64,000 bases of DNA from Nocardioides sp. LHD-245 (lineage in GTDB: Bacteria > Actinomycetota > Actinomycetes > Propionibacteriales > Nocardioidaceae): NCBI RefSeq assembly GCF_030929495.1, contig NZ_JAVFWN010000016.1, forward strand, positions 119,157 to 183,156. The letters run 5' to 3'. A program made the position numbers and the translations under genes. The notes under the pieces were generated by a model. It searched no databases. It worked only from the letters and a program-made list of their open reading frames with translations, and was not told where the DNA came from. Shown here in pieces: positions 52,462 to 60,542 of this stretch. Positions within the stretch are counted from its first letter, which is position 1. Each line of letters opens with the position of its first letter.

Positions 52462-55164
52462 GTGACTGAGACTCCCACCGAGAACGGGCCCGGCGGCCGG
52501 ATCGAGCCGATCGAGCTGCAGACCTCCATGCAGCGGGCGTACATCGACTACGCGATGGCGGTCATCGTCGGCCGCGCGCTGCCCGACGTACGCGACGGCC
52601 TCAAGCCGGTGCACCGGCGCGTGCTCTACGCCATGTACGACGGCGGGTACCGCCCCGATCGCGGCTTCTCCAAGTGCTCGCGCGTTGTCGGCGACGTCAT
52701 GGGTCAGTACCACCCGCACGGCGACACCGCGATCTACGACACCCTGGTCCGGCTCGCCCAGCCCTGGGTGATGCGGGCGCCGCTGGTGCAGGGCCAGGGC
52801 AACTTCGGCTCGCCGGGCAACGACTCGGCGGCGGCGATGCGCTACACCGAGTGCCGGATGGCGCCGTTGGCGATGGAGATGGTCCGCGACATCGAGAAGG
52901 AGACCGTCGACTTCCAGCCCAACTACGACGGTCGCTCGGAGGAGCCGGTCGTCCTCCCGGCCCGCTTCCCCAACCTGCTGGTCAACGGCTCGGCCGGCAT
53001 CGCGGTCGGCATGGCCACCAGCATCCCGCCGCACAACCTGCGCGAGGTCGCCGAGGGGGCCCAGTGGGCGCTCGAGCACCCCGACGCCACCCGCGAGGAG
53101 CTGCAGGACGCGCTCATCGAGCGGATCAAGGGCCCCGACTTCCCCAACGGCGCGCTGATCGTGGGGCACAACGGCATCGAGCAGGCCTACCGGACCGGCC
53201 GCGGCTCGATCACCCAGCGTGCGGTGATCGAGGTCGACGAGGACAGCCGGGGCCGCACCTGCCTGGTCATCACCGAGCTGCCCTACATGGTCAACCCGGA
53301 CAACCTGGCGCTGAAGATCGCCGAGCTCGCCGACTCCGGCAAGGTCCAGGGCATCAGCGACGTACGCGACGACACCTCCGACCGCACCGGCCAGCGCCTC
53401 GTCGTCGTACTCAAGCGCGACGCCGTCGCCCGCGTCGTACTGAACAACCTGCTCAAGCACACCGAGCTGCAGACCAACTTCAGCGCCAACATGCTGGCCC
53501 TCGTGGACGGCGTCCCGCGCACCCTGAGCATCGACCAGTTCATCAGCAACTGGGTGGAGCACCAGGTCGAGGTCATCCGGCGCCGCACGGAGTACCTGCT
53601 GCGCGAGGCCGAGAAGCGCGCCCACATCCTGCGCGGGCTCGTGAAGGCGCTCGACATGCTCGACGAGGTGATCGCGCTCATCCGGCGCTCGCCCGACGTG
53701 GCCGAGGCGCGCGAGGGGCTGATCCAGCTGCTCGACATCGACGAGATCCAGGCCACCGCGATCCTCGACATGCAGCTGCGCCAGCTCGCCGCGCTGCAGC
53801 GCCAGAAGATCATCGACAACCTCGCCGAGATCGAGCTCGAGATCGCCGACTACAAGGACATCCTCGCCAATGTCGCCCGGCAGCGCCGGATCGTGGCCGA
53901 GGAGCTCGCCGAGATCGTCGAGAAGTACGGCAACGACCGTCGTACCCAGATCATCGCGGCCGACGGCGACCTGTCCATGGAGGACCTGATCCCCGACGAG
54001 GAGCTCGTCGTCTCGATCACCCGCGGCGGCTACGCCAAGCGGACCTTGGCCAGCCAGTACCGCACCCAGAAGCGCGGCGGCAAGGGCGTCCGCGGCGCCT
54101 CGCTGCGCGGCGACGACGTGGTCGAGCACTTCATCTCCACCACCAACCACCACTGGCTGCTGTTCTTCACGACCGCCGGGCGCGTCTACCGGATCAAGGC
54201 CTACAACCTGCCCGAGGCCTCGCGCGACGCCAAGGGCGGTCACGTCGCCGGTCTGCTGTCGTTCCAGCCGGACGAGTCGATCGCCCAGGTGCTCGCGATC
54301 CGCGACTACGAGCAGGCGCCGTACCTCGTCCTGGCGACGAAGAAGGGCCTGGTCAAGAAGACCCGGCTCGGCGACTACAACAGCCCTCGCCAGGCCGGCG
54401 TCATCGCGATCAACTTCCGCGACGAGGACGACGAGCTGATCGGCGCCGAGCTGGTCAACAGCGAGGACTCGATCCTGCTGGTCTCCCGCAAGGGCCAGTC
54501 GATCCGGTTCCTCGCCGACGACGAGCAACTGCGGCCGATGGGCCGGGCCACCTCCGGCGTCACGGGCATGAAGTTCCGCGACGGCGACGCCGTCCTCTCG
54601 ATGACAGTGATCCGCGCAGCCGACGCCGCGGTCGAGGAGAGCGACGAGAACGTCCAGTACGTCTTCACCATCACCGACGGCGGGTACGCCAAGCGGACCC
54701 GGATCTCGGAGTACAAGATCCAGGGCCGCGGCGGTCTCGGTGTCAAGGCGATGAAGCTCGAGAACGAGGAGCGCGGCTCGCTCGTTGGCGGCTTCATCGT
54801 CATCGACGGCGACGAGGTCCTCTCCATCACCCAGTCCGGCCAGGTCGTCCGCAGCCCCATCAACGACGACTTCCGGCCCACCGGCCGCGCCACCCAGGGC
54901 GTCAAGTTCGTCAGCCCGAAGAAGGGCGACGCCGTCGCCGTCGTGGCCCGCTCGGTCGAGGCCAAGGAGGCCGACGAGGAGGGGCTCGAGGAGGGTGCTG
55001 CCGAGGCTGGTGCCGAGGGTGCCGCGGAGGCTGGTGCCGAGGCGGCCGCGGAGGGTGCCGCGGAGGCGGGCGAGGGCTCGACGGAATCGCAGGTTCAGGC
55101 CCCGGATGCCACAATCGAGGGGTCCGCGGGCACGAACGAGCCCGATGGGGGAAGTGAGAGCTGA
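52462..55164 (+). CDS. gyrA: DNA gyrase subunit A
   Basis: 900 residues, GTG start. Breakage-reunion domain: 'ALPDVRDGLKPVHRRVLYAM' and 'YHPHGDTAIYDTLVR' (quinolone region), with the catalytic tyrosine in 'AMRYTECRM'. The GyrA box 'QKRGGKGV' and six-bladed C-terminal repeats mark it as gyrase, not topoisomerase IV. A 65-residue Ala/Glu/Gly-rich acidic tail after the last blade is an unusual extension. Transcribed with gyrB (51 bp gap) and overlapping the DUF3566 gene by one base (TGATG). Confidence 0.98.
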   Translation: MTETPTENGPGGRIEPIELQTSMQRAYIDYAMAVIVGRALPDVRDGLKPVHRRVLYAMYDGGYRPDRGFSKCSRVVGDVMGQYHPHGDTAIYDTLVRLAQPWVMRAPLVQGQGNFGSPGNDSAAAMRYTECRMAPLAMEMVRDIEKETVDFQPNYDGRSEEPVVLPARFPNLLVNGSAGIAVGMATSIPPHNLREVAEGAQWALEHPDATREELQDALIERIKGPDFPNGALIVGHNGIEQAYRTGRGSITQRAVIEVDEDSRGRTCLVITELPYMVNPDNLALKIAELADSGKVQGISDVRDDTSDRTGQRLVVVLKRDAVARVVLNNLLKHTELQTNFSANMLALVDGVPRTLSIDQFISNWVEHQVEVIRRRTEYLLREAEKRAHILRGLVKALDMLDEVIALIRRSPDVAEAREGLIQLLDIDEIQATAILDMQLRQLAALQRQKIIDNLAEIELEIADYKDILANVARQRRIVAEELAEIVEKYGNDRRTQIIAADGDLSMEDLIPDEELVVSITRGGYAKRTLASQYRTQKRGGKGVRGASLRGDDVVEHFISTTNHHWLLFFTTAGRVYRIKAYNLPEASRDAKGGHVAGLLSFQPDESIAQVLAIRDYEQAPYLVLATKKGLVKKTRLGDYNSPRQAGVIAINFRDEDDELIGAELVNSEDSILLVSRKGQSIRFLADDEQLRPMGRATSGVTGMKFRDGDAVLSMTVIRAADAAVEESDENVQYVFTITDGGYAKRTRISEYKIQGRGGLGVKAMKLENEERGSLVGGFIVIDGDEVLSITQSGQVVRSPINDDFRPTGRATQGVKFVSPKKGDAVAVVARSVEAKEADEEGLEEGAAEAGAEGAAEAGAEAAAEGAAEAGEGSTESQVQAPDATIEGSAGTNEPDGGSES

Positions 55165-55682
55165 TGACTGAGCGCGTCGAGGACACCGTGGTCCGGCCGG
55201 CGGCCGCTGCCGGCCGCCCTGCCGGCCCGCCCTCGGCGCCCGGTCCCGTCCCCCCGACCGGGCCGGGCGGCGTACCCGGTGGGGTGCCGGCGGCCCCCGC
55301 CAAGGGCCGCGCCCCCCGCCGCGCCCGCCTGCGCCTGACCCGAGTCGACCCCTGGTCGGTCATGAAGACGTCGTTCCTGCTCTCCATCGCCTTCGCCGTC
55401 GTCACCGTGGTGTCGGTGGCGATGGTGTGGCAGGTCCTCGGCGCCGCCGGCGTGTGGGACTCGATCAACTCCACGATCAAGGAGGGCATCGGCGGCGAGG
55501 ACGTCGCGTCCTTCCGGATCGAGGACTACGTCGGCACCAGCCGCGTGCTCGGCTTCACCATGCTCGTCGCCGCCATCGACGTCGTCCTGATCACCGCCGC
55601 CGCCACCCTGGTCGCCTTCCTCTACAACATGTCGGCGGCGCTCCTGGGCGGCGTCGAGATCACCCTCGCCGAGGACAACTGA
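55164..55682 (+). CDS. DUF3566-family membrane protein
   Basis: 172 residues; ATG shares a base with the gyrA stop. A Pro/Ala-rich cytoplasmic part (about 1-55) precedes two membrane helices in the DUF3566 domain ('LRLTRVDPWSVMKTSFLLSI', 'FTMLVAAIDVVLITAAATLVA' partly) ending 'LLGGVEITLAED'. The family is confined to actinobacteria and nearly always follows gyrA. Function unknown; in mycobacteria the homologue associates with growth-related envelope proteins. Confidence 0.92.
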   Translation: MTERVEDTVVRPAAAAGRPAGPPSAPGPVPPTGPGGVPGGVPAAPAKGRAPRRARLRLTRVDPWSVMKTSFLLSIAFAVVTVVSVAMVWQVLGAAGVWDSINSTIKEGIGGEDVASFRIEDYVGTSRVLGFTMLVAAIDVVLITAAATLVAFLYNMSAALLGGVEITLAEDN

Positions 55683-55985
55683 GCTTGATGGCGTGAGCGC
55701 GTCGCTCCTTCGTCGCGCCACGCTGCCACGCCCCAGTCGATCGGGTCAGAGGCCCGGTCCGTCTGGCGGCAAGACGGTCGGCTCGCGGAAAGCTCGGCTC
55801 TTCCGCTCCGGTCGCTCCTCCGTCGCTCTCTCCGCTCCATCGCCCTCGCCTCCCGCGACGACCGACGGCGGCCGCGGGTGAGGCAGGCACGAGCGGCCCT
55901 CGTTTTGTTCCGGCCAGACCGGCTCCGGTAGTCTCTGTGATCGGCTTGCTGCCGCGGGGCTTCCACCCAAAGCAGCCGGCCACCC
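55683..55985. other. Spacer upstream of tRNA-Ile with promoter-like elements
   Basis: 303 bp without a gene. Candidate tRNA promoter: TTGTTC (55905-55910) and TAGTCT (55929-55934), 18 bp apart, about 52 bp before mature tRNA. It also contains the 17-bp repeat shared with oriC (55715-55731) and several GTCGCTCC-type words. Confidence 0.55.
55715..55731 (+). repeat. 17-bp repeat GCGCCACGCTGCCACGC, tRNA-proximal copy
   Basis: Identical to 44764-44780 in oriC and one base different from 44707-44723. Confidence 0.85.
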
Positions 55986-56059
55986 GGGCCTATAGCTCAG
56001 ACGGTTAGAGCACCACACTGATAATGTGGGGGTCAGAGGTTCAAGTCCTCTTAGGCCCA
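55986..56059 (+). tRNA. tRNA-Ile (anticodon GAT)
   Basis: A 74-base cloverleaf. Acceptor arms GGGCCTA/TAGGCCC pair; anticodon loop CTGATAA gives GAT; the T-loop TTCAAGT is standard. CCA is not encoded. It is first of the tRNA-Ile/tRNA-Ala pair that normally follows gyrA-DUF3566 in this group. Confidence 0.97.
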
Positions 56060-56115
56060 CGGAAAGCCCCGGCTGCGTACATCGCGGACCGGGGCTTCTT
56101 CGAAGGAGGAGCAGC

Positions 56116-56241
56116 ATGAAGAAGGTTCTTCTCGCGGTCTTCGGGGTCGTCGGCCTCGTCATCGCTGGCAAGAAGCTCCAGGAGAGCAAGGCCGAGCAGG
56201 CCCTCTGGGCCCAGGCCACCGACACCCTCCCCAAGAACTGA
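56116..56241 (+). CDS. DLW-39 family small protein
   Basis: 41 residues; ATG with a strong AAGGAGGAG site. N-terminal hydrophobic segment ('KKVLLAVFGVVGLVIAG') followed by 'KLQESKAEQALWAQATDTL', matching the short actinobacterial DLW-39 proteins, with 'ALW' here in place of 'DLW'. These are encoded between or next to the tRNA genes downstream of gyrA. Function unknown; it is probably a single-pass membrane peptide. Confidence 0.88.
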   Translation: MKKVLLAVFGVVGLVIAGKKLQESKAEQALWAQATDTLPKN

Positions 56242-56269
56242 ATCACCCGCTCGGGCTCGGCCCGAGTGC

Positions 56270-56342
56270 GGGGCCTTGGCGCAATTGGTAGCGCACCTGC
56301 TTTGCAAGCAGGGGGTTAGGGGTTCGAGTCCCCTAGGCTCCA
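56270..56342 (+). tRNA. tRNA-Ala (anticodon TGC)
   Basis: A 73-base cloverleaf. Acceptor GGGGCCT/AGGCTCC pairs with one G-T; anticodon loop TTTGCAA gives TGC; T-arm GGGGTTCGAGTCCCC is perfect. CCA is not encoded. The integrated element begins at its 3' end; the gene is left intact. Confidence 0.97.
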
Positions 56343-56345
56343 CTC
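56324..56345 (+). mobile_element. Presumed left attachment site (attL) at tRNA-Ala 3' end
   Basis: The 3' part of tRNA-Ala (T-arm to discriminator) is the typical attB core for tyrosine integrases, and the integrase gene lies 460 bp away. No second copy of this sequence was found to the right within the window, so exact limits are unknown. Confidence 0.55.
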
Positions 56346-56363
56346 AGTGAGCAATCACTGAAA

Positions 56364-56384
56364 CCGCTGGTCAGGCGGGGTTTT
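56364..56384 (+). terminator. Possible terminator after tRNA-Ala
   Basis: A short CCGC/GCGG hairpin with T-run (TTTT) lies 20 bp after the tRNA; a separate CAGTGA-GCAA-TCACTG repeat sits between (56345-56360). Either may end tRNA transcription or belong to the element end. Confidence 0.45.
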
Positions 56385-56501
56385 CGGACTCAGGTCCGGC
56401 TCCAATCTGACGGGTCTAGCAGCGGCACACATCGGGCCTCGTGCCCATACGTGCCCAATGCTGCGCCGAAACGGCGCTCCTGACCCGTAGGAGCATCCAC
56501 C

Positions 56502-56804
56502 ATGCGACACCCCTCGCGAGCCTTCCCGTGCACCCGCTGCGGTCTCTCGCCAGCCGCTCTCATCCACCACCCAACCGCCAACGGCCACGCCTGGACGCCG
56601 CCCCTTGACCACTGCGCCGCTTGCGCCCGTCCCTTCACCGGCTCGGAGAGCGGGTTCCACGCCGCCGAGTACTGGATCGCCACCCCGGCCAGTGCCCTGG
56701 TCTGCCGGACCTGTCTCGCCCGCTCGCGCCGTGGCGCGCTCGACCTGACCCCGCTCCTTGCCGCGTCGTTGGTCGGAGCTGCCGGGCGGGAGGCGACCCG
56801 ATGA
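56502..56804 (+). CDS. Small Cys-rich (zinc-ribbon-like) protein, first gene of the recombinase operon
   Basis: 100 residues; ATG with GTAGGAG. Cysteine pairs 'CTRC', 'CAAC' and 'CRTC' plus two conserved-looking His residues suggest a small zinc-binding domain. I do not recognise the family. It overlaps the integrase start (ATGA) and so is probably made together with it; a role as accessory DNA-binding protein is a guess. Confidence 0.7.
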   Translation: MRHPSRAFPCTRCGLSPAALIHHPTANGHAWTPPLDHCAACARPFTGSESGFHAAEYWIATPASALVCRTCLARSRRGALDLTPLLAASLVGAAGREATR

Positions 56805-58243
56805 GCGCCGCGCCCCAGCGGAAGCGCCGTGCCACTCGCGCATCGTTCGGCAGCGTCCGCAAGCTGCCGTCCGGGCGCTACCAAGCGCGCTATTCCGACA
56901 GTCAGATGAACCGCTACACCGCGCCGACGACCTTCGCCACCAAGCGTCAGGCAGAGGACTGGCTCGCGACCACGCGCGCCGACATGGTGCGCGGCACATG
57001 GCGCGCACCCGAGCTGTCAACGATGACGCTCGCGACCTACGTTCGCGATCACCTCGCGACCCGGCTCGACCTCGCACCCAAGACACGTGAGCTGTACGCC
57101 GCGATCCTCGCCAACTGGCTCGACATGGCCCTCACGTTGCCGCCCGCGCCCGGCTCCCAGCGGGTGCGGACGATCAACCTCGGCACCCGTGAGCTTGGGT
57201 CCCTCTCGGTCGCGCTCCTACGCGAATGGCACGCCGCCGCGCTGCACACGGCCAACCTCCGAGCGGCCGAACGCGTCGAGCGCCACCGACAGCGCATGAT
57301 CCGCGAGACCACTGTCCACGCCGCCCGCGCGTGGGCACGTCGGACCGGGCTGGACGTCCCCGACACCGGCCGGCTGCCCGTCCGCGTGCTCCGCGCGTGG
57401 GAGACCGCAGGCAGGCCACCCGCGCCCGTGCCGACCGACCTAGCCCGCGGCCGCGCACCACGCGCTGACGCGGGCAAGACGGCCGTCGCGCAGGCCTACA
57501 GGTTCCTGCGGACCGTGCTCAACCAAGCGGTCCGCGAGGGACGGATCCTGGCCAATCCCTGTGACATCGCCGGAGCCGGAACGGTCCATGCTCCCGAGCG
57601 GGTGCCCGCGACGGTCGCAGAACTCGACACCATCGCCGCTGCGATGCCCGACAGGTACGCCGCTGCGGTCCACGTCGCCGCGTTCTCGGCACTCCGCGCA
57701 GGCGAGCTGTTCGGCCTCACTCGGCGGCAGGTCGACCTCGTGGCCGGAACTGTCCGCGTCGAGCACCAAGCGGTCACCTGCCTCCACAGCACAGCGCCCT
57801 ATCTGGGACCCACCAAGACCCCGAGTAGCCGCCGGACGGTCCACCTTCCGCCGCACGTCGTCGCGATCCTTCGCGAGCACATGGAGCGCTTCACCCCGGC
57901 CGGGCGCGACGCACTGATCTTCACCGAGCCTGACGGACGCATCGTCACCCGAGAGACCCGCCAGCGCGCCTACACCAAGGCACGTCGCGCCGCCGGGCGT
58001 CCAGACCTCCGGTGGCACGACCTCCGACACACGGGCGCGACCCTCGCCGCCCAAGCCGGAGCAAGCCTCCGCGAGCTGCAACACCGCCTCGGCCACTCGA
58101 CCCCACGTGCTGCGATGGTCTACCAACACGCCAGCGCCGAGCGCGATCGGGACATCGCACGTCGCCTCAGCGAGCTGACGTCGTCGAGCGTTTCCCTCCG
58201 TGCCGTCACAGGCACCGTCGACGCAGCGGAGGTGAGCGCATGA
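56801..58243 (+). CDS. Tyrosine recombinase/integrase (tRNA-Ala-type element)
   Basis: 480 residues from ATG 56801. The N-terminal arm-binding domain has 'GSVRKLPSGRYQARYSDSQ'-like sequence (partly quoted), then a core-binding domain interrupted by a long insert (about residues 150-230). The catalytic domain has Arg in 'SALRAGELFGLT', His-x2-Arg in 'WHDLRHTGAT', His in 'RLGHSTPRAAM' and Tyr in 'VYQHAS'. It is of the actinobacterial ICE/prophage type, close to tRNA-Ala, and presumably mediates integration there. Overlaps upstream and downstream genes by 4 bp. Confidence 0.92.
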   Translation: MSAAPQRKRRATRASFGSVRKLPSGRYQARYSDSQMNRYTAPTTFATKRQAEDWLATTRADMVRGTWRAPELSTMTLATYVRDHLATRLDLAPKTRELYAAILANWLDMALTLPPAPGSQRVRTINLGTRELGSLSVALLREWHAAALHTANLRAAERVERHRQRMIRETTVHAARAWARRTGLDVPDTGRLPVRVLRAWETAGRPPAPVPTDLARGRAPRADAGKTAVAQAYRFLRTVLNQAVREGRILANPCDIAGAGTVHAPERVPATVAELDTIAAAMPDRYAAAVHVAAFSALRAGELFGLTRRQVDLVAGTVRVEHQAVTCLHSTAPYLGPTKTPSSRRTVHLPPHVVAILREHMERFTPAGRDALIFTEPDGRIVTRETRQRAYTKARRAAGRPDLRWHDLRHTGATLAAQAGASLRELQHRLGHSTPRAAMVYQHASAERDRDIARRLSELTSSSVSLRAVTGTVDAAEVSA

Positions 58244-58605
58244 GCCACCACGACCATGACAGCAACGAGCCGGGCGTTGCGACGACCTTGCCGTGCCCTG
58301 ACTGGTGCGCCCTCGCATCGAACCATCCGCTCGCCACGACTGGCGGCGCGGCGGACCGGCTCTACCGGGTCCACAAGCGTCGGTTCGGCGAGCGCGCAAC
58401 GCACGTGGTTGCGGAAGCTTGGGAGCGAGCTGTCGGACCTGCTGGCCCGAGCGACTTGGGCACCGATCCGGAGGCCTTCCTCATCAGGGTGGAGCTCGCT
58501 GCGGGACACGGCTACGTCACTGCGTCGGGGGCCCGTCGCCTTGCTCACCTACTGACCGAAGCGGCCGACGTTCTCGACCACGCGACCCGAGAGGACAACC
58601 TGTGA
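58240..58605 (+). CDS. Small hypothetical protein between the two recombinases
   Basis: 121 residues from ATG 58240; overlaps integrase stop (ATGA) and second recombinase start (GTGA). It begins with a His/Asp-rich stretch and 'CPDWCALASNHP', a C-P-x-W-C-x6-H motif seen in small proteins of actinobacterial mobile elements (possibly DUF6907-like). The C-terminal half is helical ('SGARRLAHLLTEAADVLDHA'). Function unknown. Confidence 0.7.
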   Translation: MSHHDHDSNEPGVATTLPCPDWCALASNHPLATTGGAADRLYRVHKRRFGERATHVVAEAWERAVGPAGPSDLGTDPEAFLIRVELAAGHGYVTASGARRLAHLLTEAADVLDHATREDNL

Positions 58606-59978
58606 ACAGCTCAGCCATTCACGAGGACGCCGAGACCGCCGTCCCGCCGCCGCTCGTGCTGATCACGACCGACCCTGACGTCTATCGCGACACGCTCGGC
58701 CGTGCACACCGCCGCCGCCGCACGAGGATCGGACATGTTCGTCCCGGTCTGCCCGCCGATCCGCGCAACGACTGGCACCGTGCGGTCACTACTTGGTCCG
58801 ACGCTTTGGGAGAGCCCCAGCGTGCCGCGACCGGCGGCAGGCCTCGCCGAGCAGACGGGAAGCTGTCAGAGCACACCCGTGACCTGTACCTCCGCCATGT
58901 CGGCTGGCTCGCCGGAGACCACGCGGACCGGTCGCCCTGGTCGCTCGACGCGCACGACCTCGCCCGCTGGATCGACCGGCAGATATGGTCCCTCAGCACC
59001 CGCCGCAAGGTCGTCGTCTCGGTGCGTGCGTTCTACGCATGGGCGGTCCGTGCGGACCTCGCTGCCGTCTCACCGCTCGCCGGAGTCAGTGTCACGCCAC
59101 CCGCTCGGCCGGGTCCGGCCCGCGCCGAACTGCCCGAAGCGTGGCAGCTCCCAATCGCCGACTGGATCACATGGCTGCGCGCTGCCGCTCGCACCGACAC
59201 CACGATCCGCACTCGCCGCGAACACCTCGGCAACCTCGCTTCGCTGCACGCTGACCCATGGGACGTCACGGAAGGTGACCTTGCTCGATGGCTTTCAGGT
59301 GAACTCGCTCCCGCTACGGTCCGTGCACGGCGATCAAGTGTGCGCAGCTTCTACGCATGGGCGGTCCGTGGCGGGCACATGGCATCAGACCCCTCCGGTG
59401 CCCTTGACCCGGTCAGGCAGCGCAGAGCGCTGCCACGCCCAACCCCGACACCGACGCTCCGCGCCGCCCACGCCCGTGCCGACGACCGCGTCAGGCTCGC
59501 CCTCTCTCTTGCTCTCTACGCTGGACTTCGTCGAGCCGAGATTGCTGGCCTCCACACCCGCGACATTCATGAGAATGCGCTCCACGTGTTGGGCAAGGGC
59601 GGCCACGAGCGGATGGTTCCGCTGCACCCCGAGTTGGCCAGCATGCTTCGCGATGAGCTTGCCCGTCGCCGCGTAGGCACGGACCCCGGCCGTGGCTGGA
59701 ACACGCAGCCGGCCGTTGACGGCTGGCTGTTCCCTGGTCGCAACCCCGACGTTCACATCACCCCGCGCTGGCTTGGGACCCTCGTCGGGCGATCTCTCGG
59801 CCCGGGCTGGACGACTCACACGATTCGCCACCGCTTTGCCACCCAGGCCTACGCCGCTGAACGTGACCTCCGTGCGGTCCAAGAGCTGCTAGGGCACAGC
59901 AAGCCTGAGACGACGGCGCGCTACGCCGCGGTTCCTGACGGCGCGCTGAATGGCGCGGTCCTCGGCGTCAGTCTCTGA
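58602..59978 (+). CDS. Second tyrosine recombinase with duplicated SAM-like core-binding domain
   Basis: 458 residues from GTG 58602. Two successive SAM-like core-binding domains are visible, at about residues 85-170 ('LSEHTRDLYLRHVGWLAG' ... 'SVRAFYAWAVRADLA') and 190-275 ('TTIRTRREHLGNLASLH' ... 'SVRSFYAWAVRGGHM'). Both end in FYAWAVR. The XerC/D-like catalytic domain has Arg in 'YAGLRRAEIAGL', Lys in 'GKGGHERMVPL', His-x2-Arg in 'HTIRHRFATQAY', His in 'LLGHSKPETT' and Tyr in 'ARYAAV'. A role in resolution or integration alongside the first recombinase is inferred. Confidence 0.9.
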   Translation: MNSSAIHEDAETAVPPPLVLITTDPDVYRDTLGRAHRRRRTRIGHVRPGLPADPRNDWHRAVTTWSDALGEPQRAATGGRPRRADGKLSEHTRDLYLRHVGWLAGDHADRSPWSLDAHDLARWIDRQIWSLSTRRKVVVSVRAFYAWAVRADLAAVSPLAGVSVTPPARPGPARAELPEAWQLPIADWITWLRAAARTDTTIRTRREHLGNLASLHADPWDVTEGDLARWLSGELAPATVRARRSSVRSFYAWAVRGGHMASDPSGALDPVRQRRALPRPTPTPTLRAAHARADDRVRLALSLALYAGLRRAEIAGLHTRDIHENALHVLGKGGHERMVPLHPELASMLRDELARRRVGTDPGRGWNTQPAVDGWLFPGRNPDVHITPRWLGTLVGRSLGPGWTTHTIRHRFATQAYAAERDLRAVQELLGHSKPETTARYAAVPDGALNGAVLGVSL

Positions 59979-60049
59979 CTGGCCGCCTGCGAACGTCATC
60001 GCGGCGGGCGTCAACGGATGTTTGACGGCCGCCGAGCAACACGCCGAGC

Positions 60050-60087
60050 AGCCGCCACAGTCGAACAAATGATCGACTGTGGCGGCT
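60050..60087. terminator. Strong 15-bp-arm hairpin after the recombinase operon
   Basis: Perfect 15-bp arms AGCCGCCACAGTCGA and TCGACTGTGGCGGCT with an 8-base loop, followed by a T/C-rich tail (CGTCCTTCTTG). It is 72 bp after the second recombinase stop and fits a terminator; a DNA-structure role in the element is also possible. Confidence 0.75.
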
Positions 60088-60127
60088 ATCGTCCTTCTTG
60101 TGTGGACCCTCAGTCGGCAGGCCGATC

Positions 60128-60151
60128 GCCCGTGCACCGCGGTGCACGGGC
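60128..60151. promoter_or_regulatory. 24-bp perfect palindrome upstream of a small gene
   Basis: GCCCGTGCACC-GC-GGTGCACGGGC is self-complementary over all 24 bp. It lies 39 bp before the ATG at 60191 and 40 bp after the hairpin above. It may be an operator for a dimeric repressor or a recombination or replication site. Confidence 0.6.
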
Positions 60152-60190
60152 AACGCGCTTGCGTCCGCACCAACCGGCGAGTGACCTGCC

Positions 60191-60505
60191 ATGAATGACC
60201 TCGAGATTGCTCTGCGGGCCGTGGACGAGGTTGTCGAGCGCATTGAGCGCGCGGTCGCCGCCGTCGACTGGGATGAGTTGCGCCGCCTGTCGATTCGCAA
60301 CCTGTTCATCGCGTTCATCGCTCAGGTGCTCCGACCTGCTGCAACCGGCAGTGTCGCCGCCGTGCCCGGTCGTGGCGGACACCATCCTCCACGCCGGTTC
60401 CGCTCTCTCCGCCTCACATCACTGACGCTGGCTGCCAATGCCCCGCCCGCCGTCGGCTCGCACCGGGTGACCCCGTCGCAAGCCAGCGTCCCTCGGCTGT
60501 CCTAG
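60191..60505 (+). CDS. Hypothetical protein of the integrated element
   Basis: 104 residues from ATG 60191; no clear ribosome site. The N-terminal 48 residues form likely amphipathic helices ('DLEIALRAVDEVVERIERAV', 'LRRLSIRNLFIAFIAQVL' quoted partly), the rest is Pro/Arg/Ser-rich. No family recognised. It might be a short real protein with poorly conserved tail or a spurious frame; the upstream palindrome favours a regulated gene. Confidence 0.45.
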   Translation: MNDLEIALRAVDEVVERIERAVAAVDWDELRRLSIRNLFIAFIAQVLRPAATGSVAAVPGRGGHHPPRRFRSLRLTSLTLAANAPPAVGSHRVTPSQASVPRLS

Positions 60506-60542
60506 ACCCCAGCCGGGCGCGACTTTCGTCCGTCTCTCAGCC

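Noticed and set aside
50155..54528. A very long open frame on the minus strand opposite gyrB and gyrA
   Set aside because: It mirrors the codon periodicity of genuine high-G+C genes on the plus strand, has low-complexity Val/Arg/Asp-rich sequence and no family features.
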